Positions 55,554 through 64,000 of a stretch of 64,000 nucleotides of DNA are shown here, piece after piece. Within the stretch, counting starts at the first letter, position 1. Each line of letters starts with the position of its first letter. The notes beneath the pieces were generated by a model that saw only the letters and a list, made by a program, of their open reading frames with translations, was not told where the DNA came from and did not search any database. The position numbers and the translations under genes are program-made. Origin of the DNA: an uncultured Verrucomicrobiota bacterium (GTDB lineage: Bacteria; Verrucomicrobiota; Verrucomicrobiia; Opitutales; Opitutaceae); NCBI GenBank assembly GCA_913058185.1, contig CAJXQX010000012.1, positions 1-64,000 on the forward strand, given 5' to 3'.

Positions 55554-57146
55554 ATGAGCAACGATACCGACTCTTCTCGTAAACCTGTCCTGTTGGTCAT
55601 TCGTGACGGCTGGGGCCAGAATCCCGACCCGACGCAAGACGCGACTAACGCGACCGCTATTGCTCAAACCCCTTGCGATGACCGCCTCCGGGCGACATGC
55701 CCCAGCACCCTGATTGCCGCGTCGGGACTCGATGTCGGTCTGCCGGACCGTGTGATGGGTAATAGCGAGGTAGGCCACGAAAACATCGGGGCGGGTCGCA
55801 TCGTCGATCAGGAGCTTGTGCGCTTGAATAAACTTTTCTCCGATGGTCGCTTGGCGACCAACGCGGTCTGGCACGGCGCCATCAATCAGGTGAAAGCCGG
55901 CGGTCGTTTGCACCTAATGGGCATCGTTTCCGATGCGGGAGTGCACGGAATGTTGGAGCACCTCTATGGCATCTTGCGGCAGGCCAAAGCTGATGGGATC
56001 TCCGAGGTCTTTATCCACGCATTCACGGATGGTAGGGACACGCCGCCGCAGAGTGGCTTGGAATACGTGCGCCAGGTGGATGCCAAATGTGCCGAAATCG
56101 GCGTCGGCACGATTGCCACCGTTTGCGGGCGCTTCTGGAGCATGGATCGAGACAACCGTTGGGCGCGCGTGCAGAAGGCCTACGATCTTCTGACCGGCAA
56201 AGCAGCGGTCGCCACGGCGAGCTCGGCGGAGCAAGCGGTGCAGCAGTATTACGATGCACCGTTGAGCGAAACTCAGAAGGGAGACGAATTTGTGGCACCC
56301 ACCGCAATTTTGGGACCGGACGGTTCACCCGTGGCGTCCTTCCAGAACGGGGATGTGGTCCTGTTTTATAATTACCGGGGTGATCGTCCGCGGGAGATCA
56401 CCAAAGCGTTCGTGTTCGACGAATTTGACGGCTTTGATCGCGGCGAGAAACTCGATCTCTACTACGCGACCATGACCGAATACGAGGCCGGGCTACCGGT
56501 GCACGTGGTTTCGCCGAAGCCGCCGAAGTTGAAAAACATCCTCGGTGAAGTTGTAGCCAATGCAGGTATCAAGCAGTTCCGCTGTGCGGAGACGGAGAAG
56601 AACCCGCACGTGACCTTCTTCTTCAATAATTACCGGAGTGAACCGTTCGAAGGCGAAGATCGGGCCTGCCCGCAGAGTCCGCCGGTTGCGACCTACGACA
56701 TGCAGCCCGAAATGGTGGCCGACGAAGTCACCGCGGCGGTGAAAGCCGCGATTCTCTCCGGTGAATACGGCATGATTATCGTCAATTTTGCCAATCCTGA
56801 CATGGTCGGTCACACCGGAAATCTCGAGGCGGTCAAAAAGGCCGTCGAAGCCACGGATGCCGGAGTGGCCGAGTTACTCGAAGCCCTGGAGTCAGTCGGC
56901 GGTCGCGCCCTCGTTACCGCCGATCACGGCAACTGCGAGCAGATGTGGAACCCCGAAACCGAGGGCCCCCACACCGCGCATACCTTGAATCTGGTTGAAC
57001 TCCTCGTCGTCGGTGAAGGTTTCACCAAAGCAGGCACGACGATGCGCACCGGCGGTCGTCTCGCCGACATCGCTCCGACCTTGCTCGATCTGATGGGCTT
57101 ACCGAAACCAGCCGAAATGACCGGTGAGAGCCTGATCGCGAACTGA
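55554..57146 (+). CDS. gpmI: 2,3-bisphosphoglycerate-independent phosphoglycerate mutase
   Basis: About 530 residues from the ATG of MSNDTDSSRKPVLLVIRDGWG; 15 extra codons upstream lack family features. It is an alkaline-phosphatase-fold enzyme with two Mn ions: Asp18 in RDGW, phospho-accepting Ser71 in VMGNSEVGH, FTDGRDTPPQSG, GRFWSMDRDNRW, the NFANPDMVGHTG block and TADHGNCEQM. It interconverts 3- and 2-phosphoglycerate in glycolysis. The size and motif order are standard. Confidence 0.96.
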   Translation: MSNDTDSSRKPVLLVIRDGWGQNPDPTQDATNATAIAQTPCDDRLRATCPSTLIAASGLDVGLPDRVMGNSEVGHENIGAGRIVDQELVRLNKLFSDGRLATNAVWHGAINQVKAGGRLHLMGIVSDAGVHGMLEHLYGILRQAKADGISEVFIHAFTDGRDTPPQSGLEYVRQVDAKCAEIGVGTIATVCGRFWSMDRDNRWARVQKAYDLLTGKAAVATASSAEQAVQQYYDAPLSETQKGDEFVAPTAILGPDGSPVASFQNGDVVLFYNYRGDRPREITKAFVFDEFDGFDRGEKLDLYYATMTEYEAGLPVHVVSPKPPKLKNILGEVVANAGIKQFRCAETEKNPHVTFFFNNYRSEPFEGEDRACPQSPPVATYDMQPEMVADEVTAAVKAAILSGEYGMIIVNFANPDMVGHTGNLEAVKKAVEATDAGVAELLEALESVGGRALVTADHGNCEQMWNPETEGPHTAHTLNLVELLVVGEGFTKAGTTMRTGGRLADIAPTLLDLMGLPKPAEMTGESLIAN

Positions 57147-57213
57147 GGAGCAGTTTAACGATTTCACGATTATGCGGTTCCGTTTAATTCCCGGAACCGA
57201 TTAGTATGGTCAT

Positions 57214-58662
57214 ATGATTCGACTTTTACCCCTGTTTGTCGCGATAGCCGCGATCGCCTCTACCGGTTTGGCGAAAGCCCCCAACATCCTACTCATCCTC
57301 GTTGATGACATGGGCTACGGAGACGTCGGCGCATATAATGATGAGTCGAAGATCCCCACGCCCTATCTGGATAAATTGGCTCATGATGGCATGATGTTTA
57401 CCGATGCCCATGCGGCTGGATCGCTTTGCCATCCTTCACGCTACGGTCTGATCACGGGTGAGTTGCCCACGCGGGTTGATACCTCGGTATGGTCGGGAAA
57501 AGCGGTGATTGCCGAGGATCGCATGACTTTGGCTTCATTGCTCAAAGGGCAGGGGTATCGCACTGCCATGGTCGGGAAGTGGCATCTTGGTTTCAACGAG
57601 GATGGCTTCGACCAGCCGATGCCGGGTGGCCCGATCGATGTGGGTTTCGATACCTATTTCGGCATCCGGGCGTCGACCGATATCCCACCGTATTTTTACA
57701 TTGAAGGTGATCGGGCTCTCGTGCCGCCAATCGATCACATTGAAGCCCGGGGTAGCGGCGAACCTTGGACCCGAATTCAAGGTGAGTTTTCGCGCGAGGG
57801 CGGGGTGGCTCCGAATCTACAGCTCGAGCACGTGCTGTCTCGTTTCACCGATGAAGCGGTCGGCGTTATTCGTAACCACGCTCGGTTAGAAGCGGAGAGG
57901 CCGTTGTTCCTCTACTTGGCTTACCCGGCTCCGCACACCCCATGGTTACCCTCACCTGCCTTCCGGGGTGTCACCAACAACATGTATGGCGACTTCACTG
58001 CGATGGTAGATCACATGATCGGACGGGTGCTCACCGCGTTGGAACAATCAGGCATGCGCGAAGAGACCTTGGTGATCTTCAGCTCGGACAACGGACCGGT
58101 CTGGTATGATAAGGACACCAAACAATTTGGCCATGATGCCTTGGGCGGAATGCAGGGCATGAAAGGTGATGCCTACGAGGGTGGACATCGCATGCCGTTC
58201 ATCGTGCGCTGGCCCGGTGCGGTGGAGGCAAGTAGCGCCTCCGATCAGACGATTTGTTTCACCGACGTGATGGCCACCTTGGCGGGCGTGACCGGGGCGA
58301 ATTTACCGAAAGGGCAGGCTCCCGATAGTTTCTCATTTTTGCCTGCCCTGCAGGGTAACAGCGCGGCCAATACCGACGCCCGGGGTCCACTGGTGTTAGA
58401 GTCAGCGCGCGGCCACTACGCCTTGCGGCATGGCAAATGGAAATACATCAACGGCCTCGGATCAGGCGGTTTCTCTGACGGATTTTCTAGTGAATACCGG
58501 GCAAGAAAACCTGGACCCAATGATCCCACAGCTCAGCTCTTCGACATGGAGGCCGACCCCGGCGAAACGACCAACTTGTGGTCAAAGCATCCTGATCTCG
58601 TTAAAAAAATGTCCACCCAGCTGGAACGACTACGGACGGAATCCCACACGCGCCCTTACTGA
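57214..58662 (+). CDS. Secreted type I sulfatase
   Basis: A 482-residue secreted sulfatase with signal peptide (LFVAIAAIASTGLA). Metal Asp pair in ILVDDMGYGD (Asp31-32), formylglycine motif CHPSR at residues 72-76 (His in the variable place is less common than Thr, Ser or Ala). GKWHLGFN, APHTPWLPS, FSSDNGPVWY and GDAYEGGHRMPFIVRWPG follow. It resembles the arylsulfatase-A group acting on sulfated glycans. It is isolated between gpmI and aspS. Confidence 0.93.
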   Translation: MIRLLPLFVAIAAIASTGLAKAPNILLILVDDMGYGDVGAYNDESKIPTPYLDKLAHDGMMFTDAHAAGSLCHPSRYGLITGELPTRVDTSVWSGKAVIAEDRMTLASLLKGQGYRTAMVGKWHLGFNEDGFDQPMPGGPIDVGFDTYFGIRASTDIPPYFYIEGDRALVPPIDHIEARGSGEPWTRIQGEFSREGGVAPNLQLEHVLSRFTDEAVGVIRNHARLEAERPLFLYLAYPAPHTPWLPSPAFRGVTNNMYGDFTAMVDHMIGRVLTALEQSGMREETLVIFSSDNGPVWYDKDTKQFGHDALGGMQGMKGDAYEGGHRMPFIVRWPGAVEASSASDQTICFTDVMATLAGVTGANLPKGQAPDSFSFLPALQGNSAANTDARGPLVLESARGHYALRHGKWKYINGLGSGGFSDGFSSEYRARKPGPNDPTAQLFDMEADPGETTNLWSKHPDLVKKMSTQLERLRTESHTRPY

Positions 58663-58763
58663 CGCGTCTCGGTCGCCCACTTCTTCCGGCCTCAGCTCCG
58701 GTCCGATTAAAGCATTGCGCCTCGACAGCGCGATAGGCTTAGGTCTTCCCCTTTGTCTTTACT

Positions 58764-60560
58764 ATGAAGCGCACCCATCACTGTGCCCAGATCACCTCTT
58801 CCGACATCGGCGCCTCCGCGACGTTGACGGGTTGGGTGGATACCATCCGCGACCAAGGCGGCATCATCTTCGTGGACTTGCGTGACCGCAAGGGCCTCAC
58901 GCAGATCAAACTGGAGCCGCATGATAATGCGAATCTAGCCGAGCAGCTGAAGCTGTTGAAGCCGGAGTCTGTGATCAGCATCACAGGCCAGGTGACCGCA
59001 CGGCCGGAGGGGACCGATAATAACGACCTGCCGACAGGTAAGGTCGAGGTCGTTGCGGATGAGCTCTTCATTCACAACATCTCCGAGACGCCGCCATTTC
59101 CCCTCGACGATGTGGGTGGTGACAAGGTTAACGACGATCTCCGTCTGACCTACCGTTACCTCGACCTCCGCCGTCCGCGGATGCGCCGCAATCTGCAGAT
59201 GCGTCACACCGTGACGAAGGCGATTCGCGACTACTTCGACAACGAAGAGTTCATCGAAGTCGAGACACCTTACCTCTTCAAGAGCACCCCCGAAGGTGCT
59301 CGTGAGTATTTGGTGCCATCCCGAATTCATCCGGGAGAGTTTTACGCGCTGTCGCAGTCCCCTCAGCAATATAAGCAGATTCTCATGGTCGCGGGAGTGG
59401 AGAAGTATTTCCAAATCGCCCGTTGTTTCCGCGACGAAGATTTACGTGCCGATCGCCAGATGGAGTTCACTCAGGTGGACGTCGAGGCCTCGTTCGTGGA
59501 TCGCGAAGACATCTACGCCCTGTTCGAGGGCATGTTGAAGAAGGTTTGGAAAGCGGCGCTGAACGTCGACATCACGACTCCGATTCAACGCATGTCCTAC
59601 CAGGACGCGATGAATCGCTTTGGGGTTGATAAGCCTGACCTACGTTTCGGTATCGAACTCGTCGATTTCTCCGAAACGTTCCGCGAATCCTCTTTCAAGG
59701 TATTCTCCGGCACGATCAAGAAGGGTGGCTCGGTTAAGGCGATTAACGCCAAGGGCCTCGCTGACATCACGCAAGGTGAGCTCAAGAGTCTCGAAGACGC
59801 CGCCAAGTCGATGGGCGCCCGTGGACTGGCCTTCATCAAGATTGAAGGTGGCGAGTGGAAATCTCCGATCGTGAAGTTCTTGTCTGAAGAGGAGAAAGCA
59901 GCCCTCACTGAAACTCTCGGTATCGAGGATGGAGACATCATCTTCTTCGCTGCGGCGGAGTGGGAGCAGGCCTGTGGCATTCTCGGTCGGGTTCGTCTCG
60001 ACAGTGCGGCTCTGCTGCAAAAGCGCGGCAAGATCGAGCTTCGCCCCGACGACTGGAAGTTCCTTTGGGTGATCGAGTTTCCTTTGATGATCTTCGACGA
60101 AGAACACGGTCGCTACGTCGCGACGCATCATCCGTTCACCTCACCCGTGCCGGAAGATATCGAATTGCTCGATTCCGATCCCAAGTCCGTTCGCGGCCAG
60201 CACTACGATCTCGTGCTCAATGGTATGGAGATGGGTGGCGGTTCGATTCGAATTCACCAACCCGAGCTTCAGAAGAAGGTATTCGAAGATGTGCTCAAAA
60301 TCCCCGCTGACGTGGTGGAGAGCCGTTTCGGCTATATGCTCAAGGCTTTCAAATTTGGCGCTCCTCCTCACGGTGGCATCGCCTTTGGTCTCGACCGCAT
60401 CGTGGCGCTGCTTTGTGGCACGACGAGTATTCGAGACGTGATTGCTTTTCCGAAGACCCAGAGAGGGCAGGACCTTATGGCCCAGAGCCCGACTCCCGTT
60501 ACGGCCAAGCAACTCAAGGAACTGCACATCCAAACTGATGTGCCGGAACTCGAAGAGTAG
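58764..60560 (+). CDS. aspS: Aspartyl-tRNA synthetase
   Basis: A 598-residue class II synthetase, bacterial type. N-terminal OB anticodon-binding domain (LTGWVDTIRDQGGIIFVDLRDRKG), motif 1 region around RHTVTKAIRDYFD, motif 2 (FRDEDLRADRQMEFTQVD), the bacterial GAD insertion (about 300-420), and motif 3 (GGIAFGLDRIVALLCG). It charges tRNA-Asp. The intrinsic terminator just past its stop makes it a single-gene unit. Confidence 0.97.
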   Translation: MKRTHHCAQITSSDIGASATLTGWVDTIRDQGGIIFVDLRDRKGLTQIKLEPHDNANLAEQLKLLKPESVISITGQVTARPEGTDNNDLPTGKVEVVADELFIHNISETPPFPLDDVGGDKVNDDLRLTYRYLDLRRPRMRRNLQMRHTVTKAIRDYFDNEEFIEVETPYLFKSTPEGAREYLVPSRIHPGEFYALSQSPQQYKQILMVAGVEKYFQIARCFRDEDLRADRQMEFTQVDVEASFVDREDIYALFEGMLKKVWKAALNVDITTPIQRMSYQDAMNRFGVDKPDLRFGIELVDFSETFRESSFKVFSGTIKKGGSVKAINAKGLADITQGELKSLEDAAKSMGARGLAFIKIEGGEWKSPIVKFLSEEEKAALTETLGIEDGDIIFFAAAEWEQACGILGRVRLDSAALLQKRGKIELRPDDWKFLWVIEFPLMIFDEEHGRYVATHHPFTSPVPEDIELLDSDPKSVRGQHYDLVLNGMEMGGGSIRIHQPELQKKVFEDVLKIPADVVESRFGYMLKAFKFGAPPHGGIAFGLDRIVALLCGTTSIRDVIAFPKTQRGQDLMAQSPTPVTAKQLKELHIQTDVPELEE

Positions 60561-60587
60561 TCGGCGATCCAATCGGCCTTATTTCCA

Positions 60588-60618
60588 AACCGGAGTTCAT
60601 CGAGAACTCCGGTTTTTT
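60588..60618 (+). terminator. Rho-independent terminator of aspS
   Basis: An 11-bp perfect stem (AACCGGAGTTC at 60588-60598 with GAACTCCGGTT at 60604-60614, 5-base loop) followed by a T run (60613-60618), 27 bases after the aspS stop. Confidence 0.92.
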
Positions 60619-60677
60619 GGGCCCCTATCTAGGGCGCTGGGTAGCCGCATGAATTTTTTTCAGAAAGAGCAGCGAAG

Positions 60678-60695
60678 TTGGCACAGCCCGTGCTT
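60678..60695 (+). promoter_or_regulatory. Sigma-54-type promoter for amt-glnK
   Basis: TTGGCACAGCCCGTGCTT has the -24 element TGGCAC and a -12 element GTGCT, with exactly ten bases between the invariant GG (60680-60681) and GC (60692-60693). It lies about 75 bases upstream of the ammonium transporter gene. amt-glnK operons are classic NtrC/sigma-54 targets, so nitrogen control is likely. I did not find a clear NtrC site. Confidence 0.72.
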
Positions 60696-60769
60696 TTTAG
60701 CGTTCAGTCTTCGCCTGTTGGCGAGTCATCCAACGTCCTAAAACACTACTCGATATCCAAATCAATACT

Positions 60770-62128
60770 ATGAAGCTACGGTCCCAGTCCATGCCCAGTT
60801 GGCTCAAGATCCCGGTGATCTTTTTCCTGCTGGCCGCGATCTCACCACTCTTCGGTCAAGACGAGGCTCCTCCTTACGAGTCTTATGATGCCTTCGCCGA
60901 ATCCGGCGGATTCGCGCTCTTCACCGTTAACAATCTCTGGCTCCTTATCTCGGCCGCTCTCGTGTTTATCATGCACTTGGGCTTCTCGTGTGTGGAGACC
61001 GGACTCACCCAATCGAAGAACACGGTAAACATTCTCTTTAAGAATCTGTTCATCGTCTCGATCGGTATCGTGGGATACGCCTTCTACGGCTTCAACGCCA
61101 TGTATCCGGGGGACTTCAACGGTTTCTTCGCCACGGGTTCCTGGTTCGGGGTCGATAATGACGACGTGACCATGATGACGGACGCCTACGCTTCTTACAC
61201 GTGGTGGACGGACTTCATCTTCCAAGCCATGTTCGCCGCTACGGCCGCGACCATCGTTTCCGGTGCGGTTGCCGAACGCATCAAGCTCGGCAGCTTCATG
61301 GTCTACGCTACGTTGTTGGTGACCTTCATCTACCCGATCTCCGGTTCATGGCAGTGGGGTGGAGGCTGGCTCGCCGAAAAAGGCTTCTACGACTTTGCTG
61401 GTTCGTCTCTCGTCCACGCCTTTGGTGGTTTCGCTGCTCTCGCCGCTGTCATAGTTCTTGGACCTCGCAAAGGCAAATACCTCGCGAATGGCCGGGTGAA
61501 ACCGATCCTCGGTCACTCCATGCCGCTCGCGGCTATTGGTGTGTTCCTCCTCTGGTTGGGCTGGTATGGCTTTAATGGTGGCTCAGTGCTCAGCGCTGAT
61601 CCTCGTGCCGTCTCCTATGTATTCGTGACCACGACCCTCGCCGCAGCCATGGGTGCTCTCGCGGCTATGATCATCTCCTGGACCATGCTCAAGAAGCCTG
61701 ATCTCTCCATGGGCCTCAATGGTGTGCTCGCCGGTTTGGTCGGTATCACTGCTGGTGCTGACTCGGTTTCGATGAGCGGTGCCCTTTGGATCGGCCTCGT
61801 CGCTGGTGCTCTCGTGGTATTTGCCATCATCTTCTTCGACAAGATCAAGATCGACGATCCCGTCGGTGCCATCTCCGTCCACGGTATCTGTGGTATCTGG
61901 GGCACGGTCGCCGTCGCCATCTTCTCCGATGCGGCTCCGATTGGCATTCAGATTGTCGGTGCGCTCTCCGTATCAGCTCTCGCCTTCGTTTCCTCCTTCA
62001 TCCTCGCGATGGCCATCAAAGCCACCATGGGTATCCGGGTCAGTGCTGACGAAGAGGCTGAAGGTCTCGACATCAGTGAGCACGGTGCTGAAGCCTATCC
62101 AGACTTCACCCCAGCCCATAAGGGGTAA
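60770..62128 (+). CDS. amt: Ammonium transporter (Amt)
   Basis: A 452-residue inner-membrane channel. The N-terminal hydrophobic segment (IPVIFFLLAAISPLFG) looks like a cleaved signal, as in E. coli AmtB. Eleven core helices follow, with family landmarks: FSCVETGLTQSKNTVNIL, DFIFQAMFAATAATIVSGAVAER, the SLVHAFGGFAAL segment with the first twin His, and GAISVHGICGIWGT with the second. It conducts NH4+/NH3 and is blocked by GlnK, encoded 90 bases downstream in the same unit. Confidence 0.96.
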   Translation: MKLRSQSMPSWLKIPVIFFLLAAISPLFGQDEAPPYESYDAFAESGGFALFTVNNLWLLISAALVFIMHLGFSCVETGLTQSKNTVNILFKNLFIVSIGIVGYAFYGFNAMYPGDFNGFFATGSWFGVDNDDVTMMTDAYASYTWWTDFIFQAMFAATAATIVSGAVAERIKLGSFMVYATLLVTFIYPISGSWQWGGGWLAEKGFYDFAGSSLVHAFGGFAALAAVIVLGPRKGKYLANGRVKPILGHSMPLAAIGVFLLWLGWYGFNGGSVLSADPRAVSYVFVTTTLAAAMGALAAMIISWTMLKKPDLSMGLNGVLAGLVGITAGADSVSMSGALWIGLVAGALVVFAIIFFDKIKIDDPVGAISVHGICGIWGTVAVAIFSDAAPIGIQIVGALSVSALAFVSSFILAMAIKATMGIRVSADEEAEGLDISEHGAEAYPDFTPAHKG

Positions 62129-62131
62129 TGA

Positions 62132-62557
<426 letters not shown>

Positions 62558-62589
62558 TCACCGTCCCTCGGTTTTAATCCAATCTCCAA

Positions 62590-62619
62590 CGGCCACCCTT
62601 CGCGGGTGGCCGTTTTTTT
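62590..62619 (+). terminator. Rho-independent terminator of amt-glnK
   Basis: A 9-bp stem (CGGCCACCC at 62590-62598 with GGGTGGCCG at 62604-62612, loop TTCGC) followed by seven T. It lies 32 bases after the glnK stop. Confidence 0.93.
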
Positions 62620-62624
62620 GTAAG

Positions 62625-62766
62625 AAGGGGTCAGGTCGCAAAAAAGTGAAATGTAGTCCCGCTTTATGGGGCAGAATTCAGTTTTTGCGACCTGACCCCT
62701 TCGGAGGGACACGTCCAAACCCCCATTCCTGAACGCGCAGGAATTCACTTTTGCGACCTGACCCCG
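62625..62766. repeat. Three copies of a GGGGTCAGGTCGCAAAA repeat, two inverted
   Basis: A direct copy starts at 62625 (AAGGGGTCAGGTCGCAAAAA). Inverted copies end near 62702 and 62766, each as TTTTGCGACCTGACCCC preceded by a GAATTCA-type sequence. Spacers are unrelated. I recall very similar short sequences scattered in many bacterial genomes next to tyrosine-transposase-type mobile units, but no transposase is here. It occupies the convergent gap between glnK and the PQQ-propeller gene. Confidence 0.7.
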
Positions 62767-62832
62767 TCGGAGGGATGAGAGCGATGTGCCGCAATCGTAT
62801 CGGGTGAGTCGCCCGTCGCTGAGCGAAAATGC

Positions 62833-64000
62833 TCACTCTGCCACAAGATACACCTCGACCAGCACGATGCCGCTTTGATTGGCGGGCGCCGTGACTTGAG
62901 CGGTGTAGACCCCAGGGGGCAGACGAGTTAGCATAGCGGCGTCAGCGCTCCCGTTTAACAGCGGGAATGCACCGACGGTTTCCGCCGTCGCGCGGATCGC
63001 CTCGTTGCCGTTCCAATCGTCATTGGTATTTTCTGTGATTTGGCCACGCAACAGCGTGAGGCTGGGGTCCGCGAGCGTGCCGGAGACTCCAAAGTCGGCG
63101 AGACCCGGACCCACCGCACGGATCAGGAGGGAGCGGGAGGTCGTTCCTCCAATGACGAACCCCACGGTTACAGCTCCATTTGAGGCGACCTCGGTTCGCG
63201 CCGATAGGTTGATGAGACTGGCCGATAAATCGTCGATTTGGGCTTCGTAGATTTCCACCAGCGCTACGCCGGGATCAGTGTTGTTTGTCGCGGGGAGGAC
63301 TTGGGAGGTGTAGCCGCCAGCATCGAAGTTGCGGCGCACCACGCTATCGGCGCTATTGTCGGTGAGCGCAAATGCACCGAGTTCCCGGCCATCGCCGCTG
63401 CTGCTGGTCCATCCTCGATTGGTCGCGAGCGGGGTGATGGTGTCCTCGGTGGAAAAGACCTTGAGCTCGGTGGCGGCGATGCTGCTGGCCACGCCGAAGT
63501 CGCTGAGGGTGGGACCGATTCCGCGCACCACCAACTGTTTGGAACTGGATCCATCCAGCACGAATCCAGCGATCAGGGCGCCAGCTCCGTTTTCAGTGCG
63601 ATTACGGACCGACAAATTCACCAATCGTCCCGGATTGGATGCACCTTCGGGAATAACCTGACCAATCGACTCGATCGTCGCTCGTCCTAAATGACGGGGA
63701 CCATGGCGATATTGAGGCCAAGGATAGGTCTCGCTGGGGGGCGCCGGGCCGATGCCACCGAGGTCAAATGCGTATACCTTGCCATCACCGTTGCCGACGT
63801 AGACCCGGCCGTTGGCGAGGACAGGGGAACTGCGGAACCAGTTTCCGGCCGACCAAGCGCGAATTTGTTGCCCGTCCGACGAGAACCGGAAGAGTTTGTT
63901 CGCATAGCTCCCCACTACAATTGAGCCATCAGAAGCGATGGCGGCAGATGATGATCGCGCCTGCGCTTCGATCGAGGAGCGCCAAACCATGGCTCCGGAG
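62833..64000 (-). CDS. PQQ-like propeller protein with two C-terminal repeats, 5' part outside window
   Basis: The frame is open through the window edge (the ATG at 63988-63990 is internal), so only the C-terminal about 388 residues are seen. Residues about 14-80 hold beta-propeller repeats of the PQQ/BamB type (GSIVVGSYANKLFRFSSDG; GRVYVGNGDGKVYAFDLGG). A linker (SETYPWPQYRHGPRHLG) leads to two copies of a roughly 128-residue domain (from GRLVNLSVRN and from ASLINLSARTE), each with an [LV]R[AG][IV]GP[TG]L.DFGV core and ending VE[IV]Y. The same repeat ends the metalloprotease at 45 kb. A secreted or surface protein is likely. Confidence 0.82.
   Translation of the reverse strand, partial: SGAMVWRSSIEAQARSSSAAIASDGSIVVGSYANKLFRFSSDGQQIRAWSAGNWFRSSPVLANGRVYVGNGDGKVYAFDLGGIGPAPPSETYPWPQYRHGPRHLGRATIESIGQVIPEGASNPGRLVNLSVRNRTENGAGALIAGFVLDGSSSKQLVVRGIGPTLSDFGVASSIAATELKVFSTEDTITPLATNRGWTSSSGDGRELGAFALTDNSADSVVRRNFDAGGYTSQVLPATNNTDPGVALVEIYEAQIDDLSASLINLSARTEVASNGAVTVGFVIGGTTSRSLLIRAVGPGLADFGVSGTLADPSLTLLRGQITENTNDDWNGNEAIRATAETVGAFPLLNGSADAAMLTRLPPGVYTAQVTAPANQSGIVLVEVYLVAE

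Noticed and set aside
62625-62766. CRISPR array
   Set aside because: Only three copies, in mixed orientation, with unequal spacers and no cas genes.

Overview
The window looks like chromosomal DNA of a Verrucomicrobiota bacterium, most likely an Opitutales/Opitutaceae-type aquatic or soil heterotroph. This is an inference from gene content: several secreted sulfatases, a DUF1080 protein, a ThuA-like protein, a sialate O-acetylesterase, a GxGYxYP protein, a TonB-C-type protein, and a C-terminal repeat domain shared by two otherwise unrelated secreted proteins. Base composition is moderately GC-rich throughout. I see no prophage, intact transposase, CRISPR array or rRNA. There is one tRNA (Leu, CAG).

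Layout. 0.3-9.1 kb is a minus-strand run: rpsO, then an acetylxylan-esterase-like pseudogene, a DUF1080 protein, a secreted propeller-like protein, a sialate O-acetylesterase, and an unusual fusion of a peptidase S51 (cyanophycinase-like) domain to an arylsulfatase. 9.2-20.8 kb holds a frameshifted sensor/TonB-C chimera, a DUF721/DciA-like gene, a secreted 179-aa/GxGYxYP pair, a GH43/32-like propeller, a ThuA-like protein, a second sulfatase, a LamG-like protein, and a VapBC pair translationally coupled to an MsbA-like exporter. 20.8-26.8 kb has an OppBC permease pair followed by two badly decayed genes: a polyprenyl glycosylphosphotransferase and an ADOP-type ABC permease. 26.9-34.6 kb holds small-molecule metabolism: aldo/keto reductase, cytochrome c/PQQ sugar dehydrogenase, gamma-glutamyltransferase, KDPG aldolase, a cupin, tRNA-Leu, an HTH-only LysR protein and a molybdopterin oxidoreductase. 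34.6-44.9 kb has the helicase HrpA, an S9-like/TPR gene pair that appears catalytically dead and interrupted, a lipoprotein built of twelve 11-residue repeats, and an orphan ABC ATPase. 45-54.3 kb has a metalloprotease with C-terminal repeats, an EEP phosphodiesterase plus ArsC/Spx-like protein, MsrB, an esterase, a class C beta-lactamase-like protein and a broken PAS histidine kinase. 54.4-64 kb has hemH, gpmI, a third sulfatase, aspS, the nitrogen pair amt-glnK behind a sigma-54 type promoter, and the 3' part of a PQQ-propeller protein carrying the same C-terminal repeats as the metalloprotease.

Two themes cut across the window. First, intergenic spaces, especially convergent ones, carry GTAG-headed hairpins that look like a REP/REPIN family, plus at least two other repeat types. 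Second, about eight genes are interrupted. Most frameshifts fit single-base losses, and the nonsense codons I could assign fit C:G to T:A changes (Gln to TAA, Trp to TGA). This is either real decay or partly sequencing error, and raw reads would decide.

Functionally the secreted enzymes suggest a lifestyle built on degrading sulfated, acetylated polysaccharides. No formylglycine-generating enzyme is in the window. The most novel candidates are the S51-sulfatase fusion, the 11-residue-repeat lipoprotein, the GTAG repeat family and the inactive S9/TPR pair.
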